Part shown: positions 33,316 to 42,876 of the stretch, piece by piece
Numbering within the stretch: position 1 is the first letter of the stretch
Layout of the letters: each line of letters opens with the position of its first letter
Source of the DNA: Candidatus Methylomicrobium oryzae
Lineage (GTDB): Bacteria; Pseudomonadota; Gammaproteobacteria; Methylococcales; Methylomonadaceae
Direction: 5' to 3'
Length of the DNA stretch: 64,000 bases
Assembly: GCF_016745425.1 (NCBI RefSeq)
Contig: NZ_JAERVK010000003.1
Coordinates: 124,001-188,000, forward strand
Translations under genes and position numbers: made by a program
The notes under the pieces: generated by a model
Told to the model about the DNA's origin: nothing
The model's database searches: none
Seen by the model: only the letters and a program-made list of their open reading frames with translations

Positions 33316-33587
33316 TCAAGGCGATGAAGTTCTTCGCCTAATGTATCGTTCCCGCGTTCCGGTACGTCCTCTCCTTGATGCGCTAAATAGAAACGGCGTT
33401 TGCATCGCGCCGGCGGTGCGCGATGCGGGAGAGCGTCCGGGCTTGCCTTCCGTTGGCATGTTTTTCGAGAGTGCCCGAGAGCGGGAGCGATAAGCCTCTT
33501 TTTGCCGGACCGCTTGAGTTTTTGACGGTCCCGCGAGCGGTTAAGCCGGTCTGCTTGAGAGAGAAACGGCTTTTCCAAAAGGCTGTA

Positions 33588-34292
33588 TTACAGAAGATCC
33601 AGTAACAGGAACAGCACCACTGCCAATGCCAGGCCGCAATGGATCACTCCGCCGATGCTGGCGTAAAGCTTCATCTTGCCGCCCGACGGCAGTTTCTTCA
33701 CGAGTTCGAAGCGTTTTAGCGCCAGATAAGCACCGTTATACTGGAGCAGTAGAACGATTACGACGGCAATGATGAACGGCAACGGCTTGAAAGTCAGGTG
33801 AGGGTAGTGTGAAGAGGCCGCCATGAAGAACAGCATCGGAATCGAAAACATCATGTTGGTTCTCGATGCCAGTCCTGCTGTCGCCAGCGCATCAGCCGCA
33901 TTCGGCAGCGCCGCTCCGCCAAGAGCCACCTGTTTTGCCGAGGCGATCACGACTTTCTGATTCGGCCAGATGATCAGCCAGACGTTCGTAAACATCAGGA
34001 TTCCGAGCAGGGCGCCGAGGTAGATGTCCATCGAGGCGATTCTTCCGCCGCTGACTGCAAACATCCCCAAGCCGGTCAGCAAGGTCACTACCGCTCCCCA
34101 ACGAAACCACCAGAGTGCGCGCGGCACCAGTTTTTGTAATGCGTCCGATTTGGCGGATGCTTCGGCTTCCTTGAAAAATTCGGTTTGCACCAGATTGAAA
34201 TAATACAGCAACCCGATCCAGGTAATGCCGCCCAATAAATGCCCCCACCGTAAAAGCATTTCCAGACCGGCGTTTGTCGTAACGATACCCAT
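33588..34292 (-). CDS. PuuD-like integral membrane protein without cytochrome domain
   Basis: The product is 234 aa with about six or seven membrane helices. The N-terminal GHLLGGITWIGLLYYFN, and a central VWLIIWPNQKVV, match the membrane part of urate hydroxylase PuuD. The C-terminal cytochrome c domain of full PuuD is absent. It may therefore be only a heme-binding membrane relative and not a urate hydroxylase. It is monocistronic, and no purine genes are nearby. Confidence 0.65.
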   Translation of the reverse strand: MGIVTTNAGLEMLLRWGHLLGGITWIGLLYYFNLVQTEFFKEAEASAKSDALQKLVPRALWWFRWGAVVTLLTGLGMFAVSGGRIASMDIYLGALLGILMFTNVWLIIWPNQKVVIASAKQVALGGAALPNAADALATAGLASRTNMMFSIPMLFFMAASSHYPHLTFKPLPFIIAVVIVLLLQYNGAYLALKRFELVKKLPSGGKMKLYASIGGVIHCGLALAVVLFLLLDLL

Positions 34293-34498
34293 GGCAACTC
34301 CTCTTATAATTATTTGTTATGGACGATTTGGTTGAATTGTACGCGAAGCTTAAGCTGATGCCGTACAGAGTAGATATTGGACAGATTCGGCGATAAAAGT
34401 CAAGTCACGCTTTGAGCAAAGCGGATGCCTTGGGAAGGCAAAGACATGAGAAGGGAAAAGCAGGGGATCTTTCCCGTTAAGGAATTTTTTCGGGCGAT

Positions 34499-34520
34499 AA
34501 AAAGCCCGCATAAAGCGGGC
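34499..34520 (-). terminator. Rho-independent terminator, minus strand
   Basis: A perfect 6-bp GCCCGC/GCGGGC stem with a 5-base loop is followed by TTTTTATC on the minus strand. Confidence 0.75.
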
Positions 34521-34692
34521 ATGTTGAGCATTTTATTATTATTATTGTTATGATGCCGTTGTACTGAATTGTTGACTGTACAACTTTACTCAAGCAGGTT
34601 CTTTCTATTTAATTATTGTTATAAGCATAGCTAAATAAGCTATCCTCCTCCGCTGGTTCATTACCCAGCCCGCTCTTTCTTCAAGAGCGGGC
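34499..34692 (-). ncRNA. Candidate structured RNA or untranslated leader/trailer
   Basis: Read on the minus strand, a strong 10-bp hairpin GCCCGCTCTT/AAGAGCGGGC (34692-34668) is followed by CTGGGTAATGAACC, a GGAGGAGG tract and an ATAGCT/AGCTAT stem (34643-34627). About 110 AT-rich bases follow, then a terminator, GCCCGC/GCGGGC plus five T (34520-34499). A hairpin-rich start with an intrinsic terminator and no frame suits a small RNA. It could also be only the trailer of bepA. I recognise no known family. Confidence 0.35.
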
Positions 34693-34919
34693 GTATTCTA
34701 AATCGATTAAAAACGCATTGTCTACAAAAAAACGATTTTTTTTTCGCAGAAAATTATTGATCAAAAAAATAATATATAAAAAACAATTAGATGTGTTATT
34801 TTTTTTGGGTTTTTAAAGAAAACGCGCGGATCCGTCATGCCGTTACAATGCGGATCGATTTACATTTAGATCAAAATTTTTGGTCAACAGGATAGCCCTA
34901 TTTTTCGCTAGGGCGTTTC

Positions 34920-36377
34920 TCAATGCGCCTCTCTGGCCTTTTTTTCTTCATCGAGGAAAAACCTCAGCCGTTCGCTTAGAATTGAAGACAAATAAAAATT
35001 CAATCCTTTCGATTTTTGCGCGAGCCGGATTTGGGTAATGGCGTCGCGGGTTTGCCCCATCGCATAGTAATACTCGGCGAAATAACGGTGCGATTCGGCC
35101 GGTTGGTGCAGTTTACCGTAAGTTTCCGCCAGTATTTGGTAGTAAATCGGCAATTTCTGCATGTTGGCACTTAGCGAAAAAAGCGTTTGCCGGGCTTTTT
35201 CGGCCTGGCCGGTTTTCAGCAGGGAAGTGATGTATTCGAGCTTGATCGCTTCATTTTCCGGGAACTGGCTGCTCAGTTTTTCGTAAAGCGCAAGCGCTTT
35301 GTTGAACTGGCGCTGTTCGAGCGCGGTACGGGCGAGCGCGGCTCCGTATTGCGGTTGGTCCGGAAAATCGGCCGTCAATTTCTGGAAAATCCGTTCCGCT
35401 TCGCCGAAATTCTGTTGCGCCAGCGCAGTCAGGCCCAGCCCGTAAACAGCGACGGTTCTTTGTTCTTCGGTTCCCTGATTCAGACGGCTCTCGAAATATT
35501 TACGGCTTTCGGCCGTGTCGGTGCCGGTCTGAACCTTCAGCTTGGCCCTGATTAGCTGGTAGCTCAAGGAGTCCGGATATTGTTTGTAAGGATACTGGTC
35601 GGCGCGACTGCGGCTATCGGAAATCCGCGAGGTGGTGACCGGGTGCGTGCGCAGAAATTCCGGAATATTCTGGCCGTAATAGCGCGTCGATTGCTGCAGG
35701 CGTTCGAAGAAAGTGGGCATGCTGCGCGGGTCGTATTTCGATTCGGAGAGGATATGCATGCCGACCCGGTCGGCTTCTTCTTCGTTTTCGCGGGTAAAGT
35801 CGATCTGGAATTGAATGCTGCCGGCTTGAATCGCCACCAAGGCGGCCTGCCCGAGTTGAGGAGACTGCGTACCGAGCAGGATCGCGGCCAGCGTCGCGGC
35901 GGCGGTCGGAATCGACAGGCGGTTTGCGGCTTCGGCGGCGCGGTACAGGTGCCGTTGGGTCACGTGCGCAATTTCGTGCGCCATGACGGAGGCCAGTTCG
36001 CTTTCCGCTTCGGTGGTCAGAATCAGGCCGGAATTGACGCCGATATAGCCGCCGGGCCCCGCAAACGCATTGATGTCGTTTTCCAACACCACAAAAAAGT
36101 GGAACGGATAGCCCGGTAAGTCGCTGACCGTGACCAGCCTTTGACCGATTGACTGAATGTAATGTTGAATTTCCGGGTCCTGATTGATCGTGATCTGCGC
36201 GTTCAGGCTGCGGAAGAAAGCTGCGCCGAGCTGTTGCTCCTCCTCCGGTGTGATCAATGTGCCGGAGGAGTCGCCCATGTCGGGAAGCTCGATTTTGCTG
36301 ATGTCGTCGGCGGCGTGAGGGAGGGGCGGAAAAATAGTCAGACTTAGGGCCAGGGCCAACAGAGCGGTTTTTTGCAT
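34920..36377 (-). CDS. bepA: Periplasmic M48 metalloprotease with TPR domain (BepA-like)
   Basis: The product is 485 aa with a signal peptide ending PHA. The zinc motif H-E-x-x-H is in MAHEIAHVTQRH, and the third ligand is in ENEEEADRVGM. The C-terminal half (from ~300) is made of TPR repeats (GLTALAQQNFGEAERIFQKL and similar). BepA assists and quality-controls outer membrane protein assembly, LptD in particular. The length agrees with E. coli BepA. It diverges from proS. Confidence 0.92.
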   Translation of the reverse strand: MQKTALLALALSLTIFPPLPHAADDISKIELPDMGDSSGTLITPEEEQQLGAAFFRSLNAQITINQDPEIQHYIQSIGQRLVTVSDLPGYPFHFFVVLENDINAFAGPGGYIGVNSGLILTTEAESELASVMAHEIAHVTQRHLYRAAEAANRLSIPTAAATLAAILLGTQSPQLGQAALVAIQAGSIQFQIDFTRENEEEADRVGMHILSESKYDPRSMPTFFERLQQSTRYYGQNIPEFLRTHPVTTSRISDSRSRADQYPYKQYPDSLSYQLIRAKLKVQTGTDTAESRKYFESRLNQGTEEQRTVAVYGLGLTALAQQNFGEAERIFQKLTADFPDQPQYGAALARTALEQRQFNKALALYEKLSSQFPENEAIKLEYITSLLKTGQAEKARQTLFSLSANMQKLPIYYQILAETYGKLHQPAESHRYFAEYYYAMGQTRDAITQIRLAQKSKGLNFYLSSILSERLRFFLDEEKKAREAH

Positions 36378-36555
36378 TAGCAGGCAGAGACGTATAGGGG
36401 ATAAGTTATCGGGTTCATGCGGCTTCAGCCGTTATTGTAGCGTATCAATGCGGGTTTGACCTGTTCCGGCTAGAATGGTTGCACCGACAAGCGGATGACG
36501 AGTAATGCCCGAAATCGGTAAAATAAGCGTTTTTCATTCCTTCAGACCATAGATC

Positions 36556-38310
36556 ATGCGTACGACTCAATTTCCGCTCAATACCGTTAAAGAAACTCCC
36601 GTGGACGCCGTGGTGGCGAGCCATCAATTGATGATTCGGGCGGGGCTGATCCGCAAGCTGGCGGCAGGTTTATACACCTGGCTGCCGCTGGGGCTCAGGG
36701 TATTGCGCAAAGTCGAGAAGATCACCCGCGAAGAAATGGAACGCGCGGGCGCTCTGGAGGTCTTGATGCCGGCTTTGCAACCTGCCGAATTGTGGCAGGA
36801 AACCGGGCGCTGGGAAAAATACGGTCCGGAACTCGCGCGCCTGAAAGACCGGCATGAACGCGATTTCTGCCTGGGGCCGACGCACGAGGAAATCATCACC
36901 GACCTGGCGCGCAACGAGATCAAAAGCTACAAGCAGTTGCCGATCACCTATTACCAGATCCAGACCAAATTCCGCGACGAAATCCGTCCGCGTTTCGGCG
37001 TGATGCGCTCGCGCGAATTCGTGATGAAGGACGCTTATTCGTTTCATATGGATCAGGCGTCATTGCAGGAGACGTATGAGGTGATGCACGGCGCCTACAC
37101 GGCGATCTTCAGCCGTTTCGGCTTGAAGTTCCGCGCTGTGATGGCCGACTCCGGGGCGATCGGCGGCGCGGTGTCGCACGAGTTTCATGTGCTGGCCGAG
37201 TCCGGCGAAGACGCGATCGCGTTTTCGACGGGCAGCGAATATGCGGCCAACATCGAACAGGCGGAAGCCTTGCCGCTCACATCGCCCAGAGCCTTCCCGA
37301 CGGAAACGCTGGAGAAAATCGCAACCCCCGGCCAAAAATCGATTGCCGAAGTCAGCGAGTTTTTAAACGTCGCACCGGAAAAAATTTTGAAGACGATTGC
37401 GGTGATGCGCCGTGTTCAGATAGACCAGAATGGGGAGGTCGACGTGTTCTGTTTGCTGTATTTGCGCGGCGACCATGAGTTGAACGAAGTCAAGGCGCGC
37501 AAGATTCTGGGCGATTTTCGCTTCGCCCACGACGAAGAAATCGAGCAGCATCTGGGGTGCCGCGCCGGCTATATCGGCCCGCTGCGTGCGCCGTCCGACA
37601 AAGTGATTGCCTGGATAGCCGATCATTCGGCCATGCACATGAGCGACTTCGTCTGCGGCGCCAACGAGCCCGGCTATCATTATAAAGGCGCCAATTGGGA
37701 GAGGGATTTTACATGGGCATCTGCCGCCAATCTTGCGGAGCATGTCGCGGACATCCGTAATGTGATCGAAGGCGATCCCAGCCCGGACGGTCACGGCGTA
37801 TTGAAGATCGCGCGCGGCATCGAGGTCGGCCACATCTTCCAGTTGGGCACCAAGTACAGCGAGTCGATGAAGGCGGCGGTGATCAACGAGGGCGGTAAGA
37901 ACCATACGATGATCATGGGCTGCTACGGGATCGGGATCTCGCGGGTCGTCGCGGCCGCGATCGAGCAGAATCACGACGAGAAAGGGATCATCTGGCCGGC
38001 CAGTCTGGCGCCGTTCCAGGTCGCGCTTTGCCCGATGAACATGCATAAGTCCGAACGCCTGAAGGCGGTCGCGGAAAAACTGTATCAGGAACTGCTTGCC
38101 GCCGGCATCGACGTGCTGTTCGACGACCGCAAGGTGCGCGCCGGCTTCATGTTTTCGGACATGGAACTGATCGGTATCCCGCATTGCATCGTGGTCGGCG
38201 ACCGCGGCCTGGATAGCGGCACAGTCGAGTATAAGTCCAGAACTGCAAGCGAAAATCAGGAAATCCCGATGGCCGAGCTGATCGATTTTCTGAAAACCAA
38301 GCTGGCTTAA
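36556..38310 (+). CDS. proS: Prolyl-tRNA synthetase, bacterial type with editing domain
   Basis: The product is 584 aa. This class II synthetase charges tRNA-Pro. Motif 2 lies in [19 protein letters not shown]; motif 3 is in [19 protein letters not shown]. Between them is a YbaK-type insertion (about 230-400) that edits Ala-tRNA-Pro. The C-terminal anticodon domain contains [11 protein letters not shown] and [16 protein letters not shown] perfect terminator follows the stop. Confidence 0.96.
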   Translation: MRTTQFPLNTVKETPVDAVVASHQLMIRAGLIRKLAAGLYTWLPLGLRVLRKVEKITREEMERAGALEVLMPALQPAELWQETGRWEKYGPELARLKDRHERDFCLGPTHEEIITDLARNEIKSYKQLPITYYQIQTKFRDEIRPRFGVMRSREFVMKDAYSFHMDQASLQETYEVMHGAYTAIFSRFGLKFRAVMADSGAIGGAVSHEFHVLAESGEDAIAFSTGSEYAANIEQAEALPLTSPRAFPTETLEKIATPGQKSIAEVSEFLNVAPEKILKTIAVMRRVQIDQNGEVDVFCLLYLRGDHELNEVKARKILGDFRFAHDEEIEQHLGCRAGYIGPLRAPSDKVIAWIADHSAMHMSDFVCGANEPGYHYKGANWERDFTWASAANLAEHVADIRNVIEGDPSPDGHGVLKIARGIEVGHIFQLGTKYSESMKAAVINEGGKNHTMIMGCYGIGISRVVAAAIEQNHDEKGIIWPASLAPFQVALCPMNMHKSERLKAVAEKLYQELLAAGIDVLFDDRKVRAGFMFSDMELIGIPHCIVVGDRGLDSGTVEYKSRTASENQEIPMAELIDFLKTKLA

Positions 38311-38330
38311 TCGGTAGCCGTCAATAACAA

Positions 38331-38361
38331 AACGGGCGGATAGTCCGCCCGTTTCTTTTTT
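38331..38361 (+). terminator. Rho-independent terminator after proS
   Basis: AACGGGCGGA pairs perfectly with TCCGCCCGTT around a 3-base loop, followed by TTTCTTTTTT. It lies between convergent proS and the SmbP gene. The matching A-run on the other strand is weak, so it mainly serves proS. Confidence 0.9.
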
Positions 38362-38377
38362 CAGCTTTTTGCCGGAA

Positions 38378-38713
38378 TTATTGTGCGGCTGTTAGATGGG
38401 TAACCGCCGCTTCGGCATGCTCGGTTGCTTCTTTAGCATGACCCAAGTTGCCATGATTGATGGCTTCTTCAAGGTGGCTGGCGCCCTCTTCGAGATGTGC
38501 TTTTTGTTCTCCTCTATCGACGATCGCGCCGGCAAGCGCATGTTCCAGCGCGGCGTTGGCATGCTCGACCAGTACGTTTGCATGACCGGCTTTTCCGTGT
38601 TCGACGGCAGCTTTGGCATGCTCGAGTGCGGCGGCGGCATGTTCTTCGGCAAAAGCGGAAGAGCAGAGGGCTAACAGGACAGTGGCGCTAAGTGTTATTA
38701 TTTTTTTTTTCAT
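38378..38713 (-). CDS. smbP: Small histidine-rich periplasmic metal-binding protein (SmbP-like)
   Basis: The product is 111 aa: a signal peptide ending SSAFA, then about 88 residues with 12 His. A loose repeat of roughly seven residues is visible (ALEHAKAAVEHGKAGHA, ALEHALAG, EATEHAEAAVTH). SmbP from Nitrosomonas is a four-helix bundle that binds Cu and other metals in the periplasm. High copper demand by methane oxidation makes a copper-buffer role plausible. The start at 38713 has GAGGAAAG upstream. The codons after ATG are an uninterrupted run of ten A, a slippage-prone tract. Confidence 0.85.
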   Translation of the reverse strand: MKKKIITLSATVLLALCSSAFAEEHAAAALEHAKAAVEHGKAGHANVLVEHANAALEHALAGAIVDRGEQKAHLEEGASHLEEAINHGNLGHAKEATEHAEAAVTHLTAAQ

Positions 38714-39122
38714 AATAGCTTTCCTCATTAATTGTTTTAAATGATCCATCCTGCCTTTTTTATTTGCGGCTCATAACGAATCACACGAATAACCGTCAGA
38801 AAAGGCGGGATCGAGGTTTATTCAATAATATTGGAATTACACTTTTGTTATGTTGCAGAGGCAACACCGGTATTAGACCATAAATAGCCCTTACAGTTCA
38901 CCTTGAATTTCAATATTAAAAAACTTTAACATGAAAATTATTGAATAAGGGGGGCGATCGAATTGGAACCCTAGGAAATTCCATTAATGCGGAGTCCAGA
39001 CTTCATAATTGAATGCCGCCTTTTCTTTGAGATAAATTTTGAAGAGGCCTTCGATTATCGCCGCTACTAATACTAAATCCCCCCTTTATTTGTCGACTCT
39101 AAGAGAGAAGGTACCGGTTAGG
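38714..39122. other. AT-rich intergenic region upstream of smbP
   Basis: These 409 bases carry the smbP leader and then AT-rich sequence without a gene. No repeat family was recognised. Confidence 0.45.
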
Positions 39123-39300
39123 ATGAGTGGGCAAAACGACACGGAGGCAAAGAGGGCCAACTGCTATCGAGTGACATTGACGGATGCAGAGCGGTGCGGC
39201 TTGAAAGCTCTCATCAACCGAGGCGGGGGAGGCATAGAAGCTCACCTATGCGCAGATCCTGTTACAGGCCGACGAAGCCGACGGCGGATCGCAGCGCATG
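39123..39300 (+). pseudogene. IS630-family transposase remnant, frameshifted
   Basis: From the ATG at 39123 the reading gives YRVTLTDAERCGLKALINR, the N-terminal helix of IS630-type transposases. Past about 39238 the match moves to the +1 frame: KLTYAQILLQADEADGG, the next block of the same family. Only about 60 codons survive. The 3' end meets a second relic on the other strand at about 39301. Neither a catalytic DDE triad nor a terminal repeat is seen. Confidence 0.7.
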
Positions 39301-39612
39301 GACCAAGACCTTGTCGGGCCTTCGGATGGACGCGAACGAGGCTGCCGTCTACTCTCGGATATTCCAGGTCCGGCTCATCACTACGGCGGCTAAAAGTTTT
39401 GCCCAGCTACCCTTAGGGCACCCGCGGTGACAGCGCACGTACACCCGATGCCAATGTCCGAAGCGGACCGGCAGGTCGCGCCATGGCGATCCAGTTCCTG
39501 CAATCCAGAGCACCGCTTCAACGAACAATCAATTATCGGCAACGGTCACTCTGCAATCGCCGGCTTTGCCGGGCAAGTGATCCTTGATTTGTGCCCATGG
39601 GGCTTCCCTTAG
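39301..39612 (-). pseudogene. IS5-family transposase remnant with nonsense and frameshift mutations
   Basis: Read on the minus strand from 39605: WAQIKDHLPGKAGDCRV, then VADN, a stop (TGA, presumably once CGA), then LFVEAVLWIAGTGSPWRDLP and VRFGHWHRVYVRC. These are the N-terminal blocks of IS5/IS427-type transposases. After a frame change the family's first catalytic strand appears as DLEYPRVDGSLVRVHPKA (DGS holds the first Asp). The relic ends against the IS630 fragment. It is inactive. Confidence 0.75.
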
Positions 39613-39759
39613 GCAGCAGTTATCTTCATTAACGCCCAAATACCGGTAACATACATCGGATTTTGCCGTAGTTACTCTTTAAGAACGTGCTGTAGTAAGG
39701 CAGAGTTTATTGCGGCCGTTGGGATGACGGAAGGTGTGAGATTGTACTGTACCTGTGCG

Positions 39760-40320
39760 TCAGATTGCCAAAGCGCCCGGCATGAAAAATTCGTTGACCA
39801 GCAGCGGCTGATGCATGATTGCGTATACGGTCCGACGTCCCCAGACCGGTGCCCGGATGTCGCCCAACTCCAGAGCCTTCGGACGCCAGGCGGAAGGGCT
39901 CAGCGCCGCGACCTGAAGATCCAGTCGTTCGAGGTCGGGATACGAGAATATGACCTCGCCGAGCGGGCGGCTGCCGAGATGCGAGAGGTTCCTGTGCGCC
40001 GACCGGATCGTCTGCTTCGGTATGATCGTGCGGGCCAGGATCAGCGGCATACCGTCTGCATGCAGCATTACCTCGCGGGTCAGGCAGTAACGGTGTTCGG
40101 CCTGGCCGAGCAGTTTGCGTTCGCTCAGGAACGGCGTCAGCCAGCGATGGTAAATCACTTCGACCTTGACGGCGCTGCCGTAATAGCTGCGCAGGCGCCG
40201 GGTCAGCGAGCCGGCTTCGTAAGTCCATGAGGTGACGTTTTCGGGCAGGCGGTGGCGAAGTCCCGGGCGGTTTTCCCGCCAGTCGGGTTCGCGGGAGAAT
40301 AACAGGCTTTGGAACGGCAA
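39760..40320 (-). CDS. ubiC: Chorismate lyase
   Basis: The product is 186 aa. It converts chorismate to 4-hydroxybenzoate and pyruvate, the first step of ubiquinone synthesis. Family blocks: SLTRRLRSYYGSAVKVEVI, REVMLHADGMPLILARTIIP, LGSRPLGEVIF, WGRRTVYAI and the C-terminal LLVNEFFMPG with its catalytic Glu. The start is a TTG at 40320, seven bases after the recG stop, with GAGG in the end of recG. An ATG start further in would cut conserved sequence. It is probably co-transcribed with recG. Confidence 0.9.
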   Translation of the reverse strand: MPFQSLLFSREPDWRENRPGLRHRLPENVTSWTYEAGSLTRRLRSYYGSAVKVEVIYHRWLTPFLSERKLLGQAEHRYCLTREVMLHADGMPLILARTIIPKQTIRSAHRNLSHLGSRPLGEVIFSYPDLERLDLQVAALSPSAWRPKALELGDIRAPVWGRRTVYAIMHQPLLVNEFFMPGALAI

Positions 40321-40326
40321 GCGGGG

Positions 40327-42408
40327 TTAAACCTCGGCGTAATTAATGGATGCCCCAAGCCAGCGGTCGCACAGGGGCTGGACGGCGCCCGGTACCTCGT
40401 TGAAGAACCGTTCGCCGATTTCCTGGATATTATCCAGCAAATCGGCGTCCCTCGCCAGATCGGCGATTTTGAAATGCACTGCGCCGGTCTGGCGCGTGCC
40501 GAGCACTTCGCCGGGGCCGCGCAGCTCGAGGTCTTTTTCGGCAATCACGAAACCGTCGTTGCTGTCGCGTAAAATGCCGAGCCGCCGACGGGCCATCTCC
40601 GATAATGGCGGCTGATACATCAGCAAGCAATAGCTGTCGCTGTCCCCGCGGCCGACGCGCCCGCGCAACTGGTGCAGCTGCGAAAGGCCGAGCCGCTCCG
40701 GATTTTCGATGATCATCAGGCCGGCGTTTGGCACGTCGACACCGACTTCGATCACGGTCGTTGCGACCAGAAGATCGATTTGATGCTGTTTGAACGCCTG
40801 CATCGCCGCGTCTTTCTCGGCCACCTTCATACGCCCGTGGATCAGCGCGATCCGTACCCCGGGTAGCGCTTCGGTCAGCATTTCCGCGGTTTTTTCGGCC
40901 GCTTCGCATTGCAGCGCTTCGGATTCCTCGATCAGGGTACAGACCCAATACGCCTGCTTTTTTTGCGCAACCCAGCCGTTGATGCGGGCGATCACCTCAT
41001 GGCGGCGGTCGGCCGGAATCACGCTGGTCACGATCGGCTTCCGGCCCGGCGGCAATTCGTCGATCACCGAGATGTCGAGGTCCGAGTATTGCAGCATCGC
41101 CAGGGTGCGCGGAATCGGCGTCGCAGTCATCACCAACTGATGCGGACGGATGCCCGACTGGCGGCCTTTTTCCCTCAAAGCCAGACGCTGGTGCACGCCG
41201 AACCGGTGTTGTTCGTCGATGATGCAAAGCCCGAGCCGGTCGAATTCGACTCCATCCTGAAACAGCGCATGCGTACCGACCGCAATATGGGCTGTTCCGG
41301 ATTGCAAAGCTTCCAGAATTTGATGGCGCTGTTTGCCTTTCGCCTGGCCGGTCAACAGTACGACGTTGATTTCGAAATGGCTGAACCAGGCGCTGAAGTT
41401 ACGGTAATGCTGCTCGGCCAGGAGTTCGGTCGGTGCCATCACAGCGGCCTGATAACCCGAACTGATCGCCAGCAGCGCCGCATAGGCCGCCACGACCGTC
41501 TTGCCGGAGCCGACATCGCCCTGCACGAGCCGCATCATCGGCTGGATTTTCCGGCAGCTGTCGGCAATCTCGGCGATCACCCGCTGTTGGGCACCGGTCA
41601 GCGGAAAAGGCAGGCGGCGAATGAAGCGATCGGCGGCCACCGGATCGCCGGCCAATACGGGGGCCCGGCAGGACTGGATTTTGCTTTTCGCCGATCTTAG
41701 GCTCAGATAGTGGGAGAGCAATTCTTCGAACGCGAGCCGTTTCAATGCCGGATGGCTGCCGTTTTGCAGTGCGGCGGAGGTGGCAGGTTCGCCCGGCGTA
41801 TGCAGGGTTTGCAGCGCTTCCTGCAGGGGAGGGAAGCGTAACTGCTGCAGGAACGGTTGGGAAATCCAGTCGCTCAGCAGGTGGCGGTCGTGCTCGCACA
41901 GCGCAAGCGCCTGTTTGACGGCTTTCCGGATCACGGTCTGGCTGAGCCCTTCGGTCAGCGGATAGACCGGCGTCAGGCGAGTCTCCAGCGAGAAACCGTC
42001 GGCGTCGGCAACGATCCGGTAGTCCGGATGGGTCATTTCCAGGCCGGCATAGCCGTAACGGGCTTCGCCGTAGCAACTGACCAGCGCGCCGGGCACAAAC
42101 GCATGCGCCTGGCTTGCCGAGTAATGAAAAAATTTCAGCGAAACGAAGCCGGTGTCGTCGGCGATCCGGACGATCAGGCTTTTGCGTCCGCGCGGCAGAA
42201 CGTCCGCGAATTCGACTTTGCCGGCGATCATGGCGGTCATGCCCGCTGCGAGCGAGCCGATCGGGGTGAGCCGGGTGCGGTCTTCGTAACGCGCCGGCAG
42301 ATGGAACAGCAGGTCCTGAATGACGCGGATGCCCAGCTTTTCGAAACGCCGCGCGGTTTGCGCGCCGATTCCCGCGAGCGCGGCAACCGGTTGCTGCAGA
42401 CGGTTCAT
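40327..42408 (-). CDS. recG: ATP-dependent DNA helicase RecG
   Basis: The product is 693 aa. It remodels stalled replication forks and Holliday junctions. The N-terminal wedge domain begins LAGIGAQTARRFEKLGI with an OB-fold. Helicase motifs: VQGDVGSGKTVVAAYAALL (Walker A), IIDEQHRFGVHQR (DEQH), VMTATPIPRTLAM and QLHQLRGRVGRGD (motif VI). The start at 42408 is the conserved MNRLQQPVAALAG; the open frame to 42513 is antisense shadow. The gene starts 10 bases after ridA on the same strand. Confidence 0.96.
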   Translation of the reverse strand: MNRLQQPVAALAGIGAQTARRFEKLGIRVIQDLLFHLPARYEDRTRLTPIGSLAAGMTAMIAGKVEFADVLPRGRKSLIVRIADDTGFVSLKFFHYSASQAHAFVPGALVSCYGEARYGYAGLEMTHPDYRIVADADGFSLETRLTPVYPLTEGLSQTVIRKAVKQALALCEHDRHLLSDWISQPFLQQLRFPPLQEALQTLHTPGEPATSAALQNGSHPALKRLAFEELLSHYLSLRSAKSKIQSCRAPVLAGDPVAADRFIRRLPFPLTGAQQRVIAEIADSCRKIQPMMRLVQGDVGSGKTVVAAYAALLAISSGYQAAVMAPTELLAEQHYRNFSAWFSHFEINVVLLTGQAKGKQRHQILEALQSGTAHIAVGTHALFQDGVEFDRLGLCIIDEQHRFGVHQRLALREKGRQSGIRPHQLVMTATPIPRTLAMLQYSDLDISVIDELPPGRKPIVTSVIPADRRHEVIARINGWVAQKKQAYWVCTLIEESEALQCEAAEKTAEMLTEALPGVRIALIHGRMKVAEKDAAMQAFKQHQIDLLVATTVIEVGVDVPNAGLMIIENPERLGLSQLHQLRGRVGRGDSDSYCLLMYQPPLSEMARRRLGILRDSNDGFVIAEKDLELRGPGEVLGTRQTGAVHFKIADLARDADLLDNIQEIGERFFNEVPGAVQPLCDRWLGASINYAEV

Positions 42409-42418
42409 CGATACACGG

Positions 42419-42823
42419 TTAGGAGGCGGGATATTCCTGGGGCGGCAGGCACATGATGCCGTCGATCTCGACCGGTGCGCCTTTCGGCAGCGCGGCGACG
42501 CCGATCGCGGCACGGGCGGGATAGGGCTCCTGAAAATAGCGCCCCATAATTTCGTTGACCAGCGGGAAATGCGACAGGTCGGTCAGGTACACGTTCAGTT
42601 TGACGAAATCGGCAAACGTGCCGCCTGCGGCTTCGGCGACTGCCTGCAGGTTCTCGAAGACCTGGACGATTTGGGCTTTGATGTCGCCCTCCACCAGGGT
42701 CATCGTTTCCGGCGACAGCGGAATCTGGCCGGACAGGTAAACGGTACGGTCGGCTCTGACCGCCTGCGAATAGGTGCCGATCGCCTGCGGGGCTTTATCG
42801 GTGCTGATGGTTTCTTTAATCAT
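42419..42823 (-). CDS. ridA: RidA-family enamine/imine deaminase
   Basis: The product is 134 aa and full length. RidA hydrolyses reactive 2-aminoacrylate made by PLP enzymes. The family signature [12 protein letters not shown] and the catalytic Arg in [21 protein letters not shown] are present, as is GTYSQAV at the N-terminus. It is part of the spoT-ridA-recG-ubiC run on the minus strand, a common gammaproteobacterial order. Confidence 0.95.
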   Translation of the reverse strand: MIKETISTDKAPQAIGTYSQAVRADRTVYLSGQIPLSPETMTLVEGDIKAQIVQVFENLQAVAEAAGGTFADFVKLNVYLTDLSHFPLVNEIMGRYFQEPYPARAAIGVAALPKGAPVEIDGIMCLPPQEYPAS

Positions 42824-42876
42824 GGAGGTAAAGGGGCTGGGATTTCGTAAAACTATTTCTCAAAATCTGGATTGTA

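Larger units (their letters stand above)
34293..34919. other. Long AT-rich intergenic region with three hairpins
   Basis: These 627 bases lie between puuD-like and bepA, both on the minus strand. They hold hairpins at 34504-34520, 34627-34643 and 34668-34692 and a palindrome (AGCCCTA/TAGGGC) just after the bepA stop. No protein frame is convincing. See the candidate RNA entry. Confidence 0.6.
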
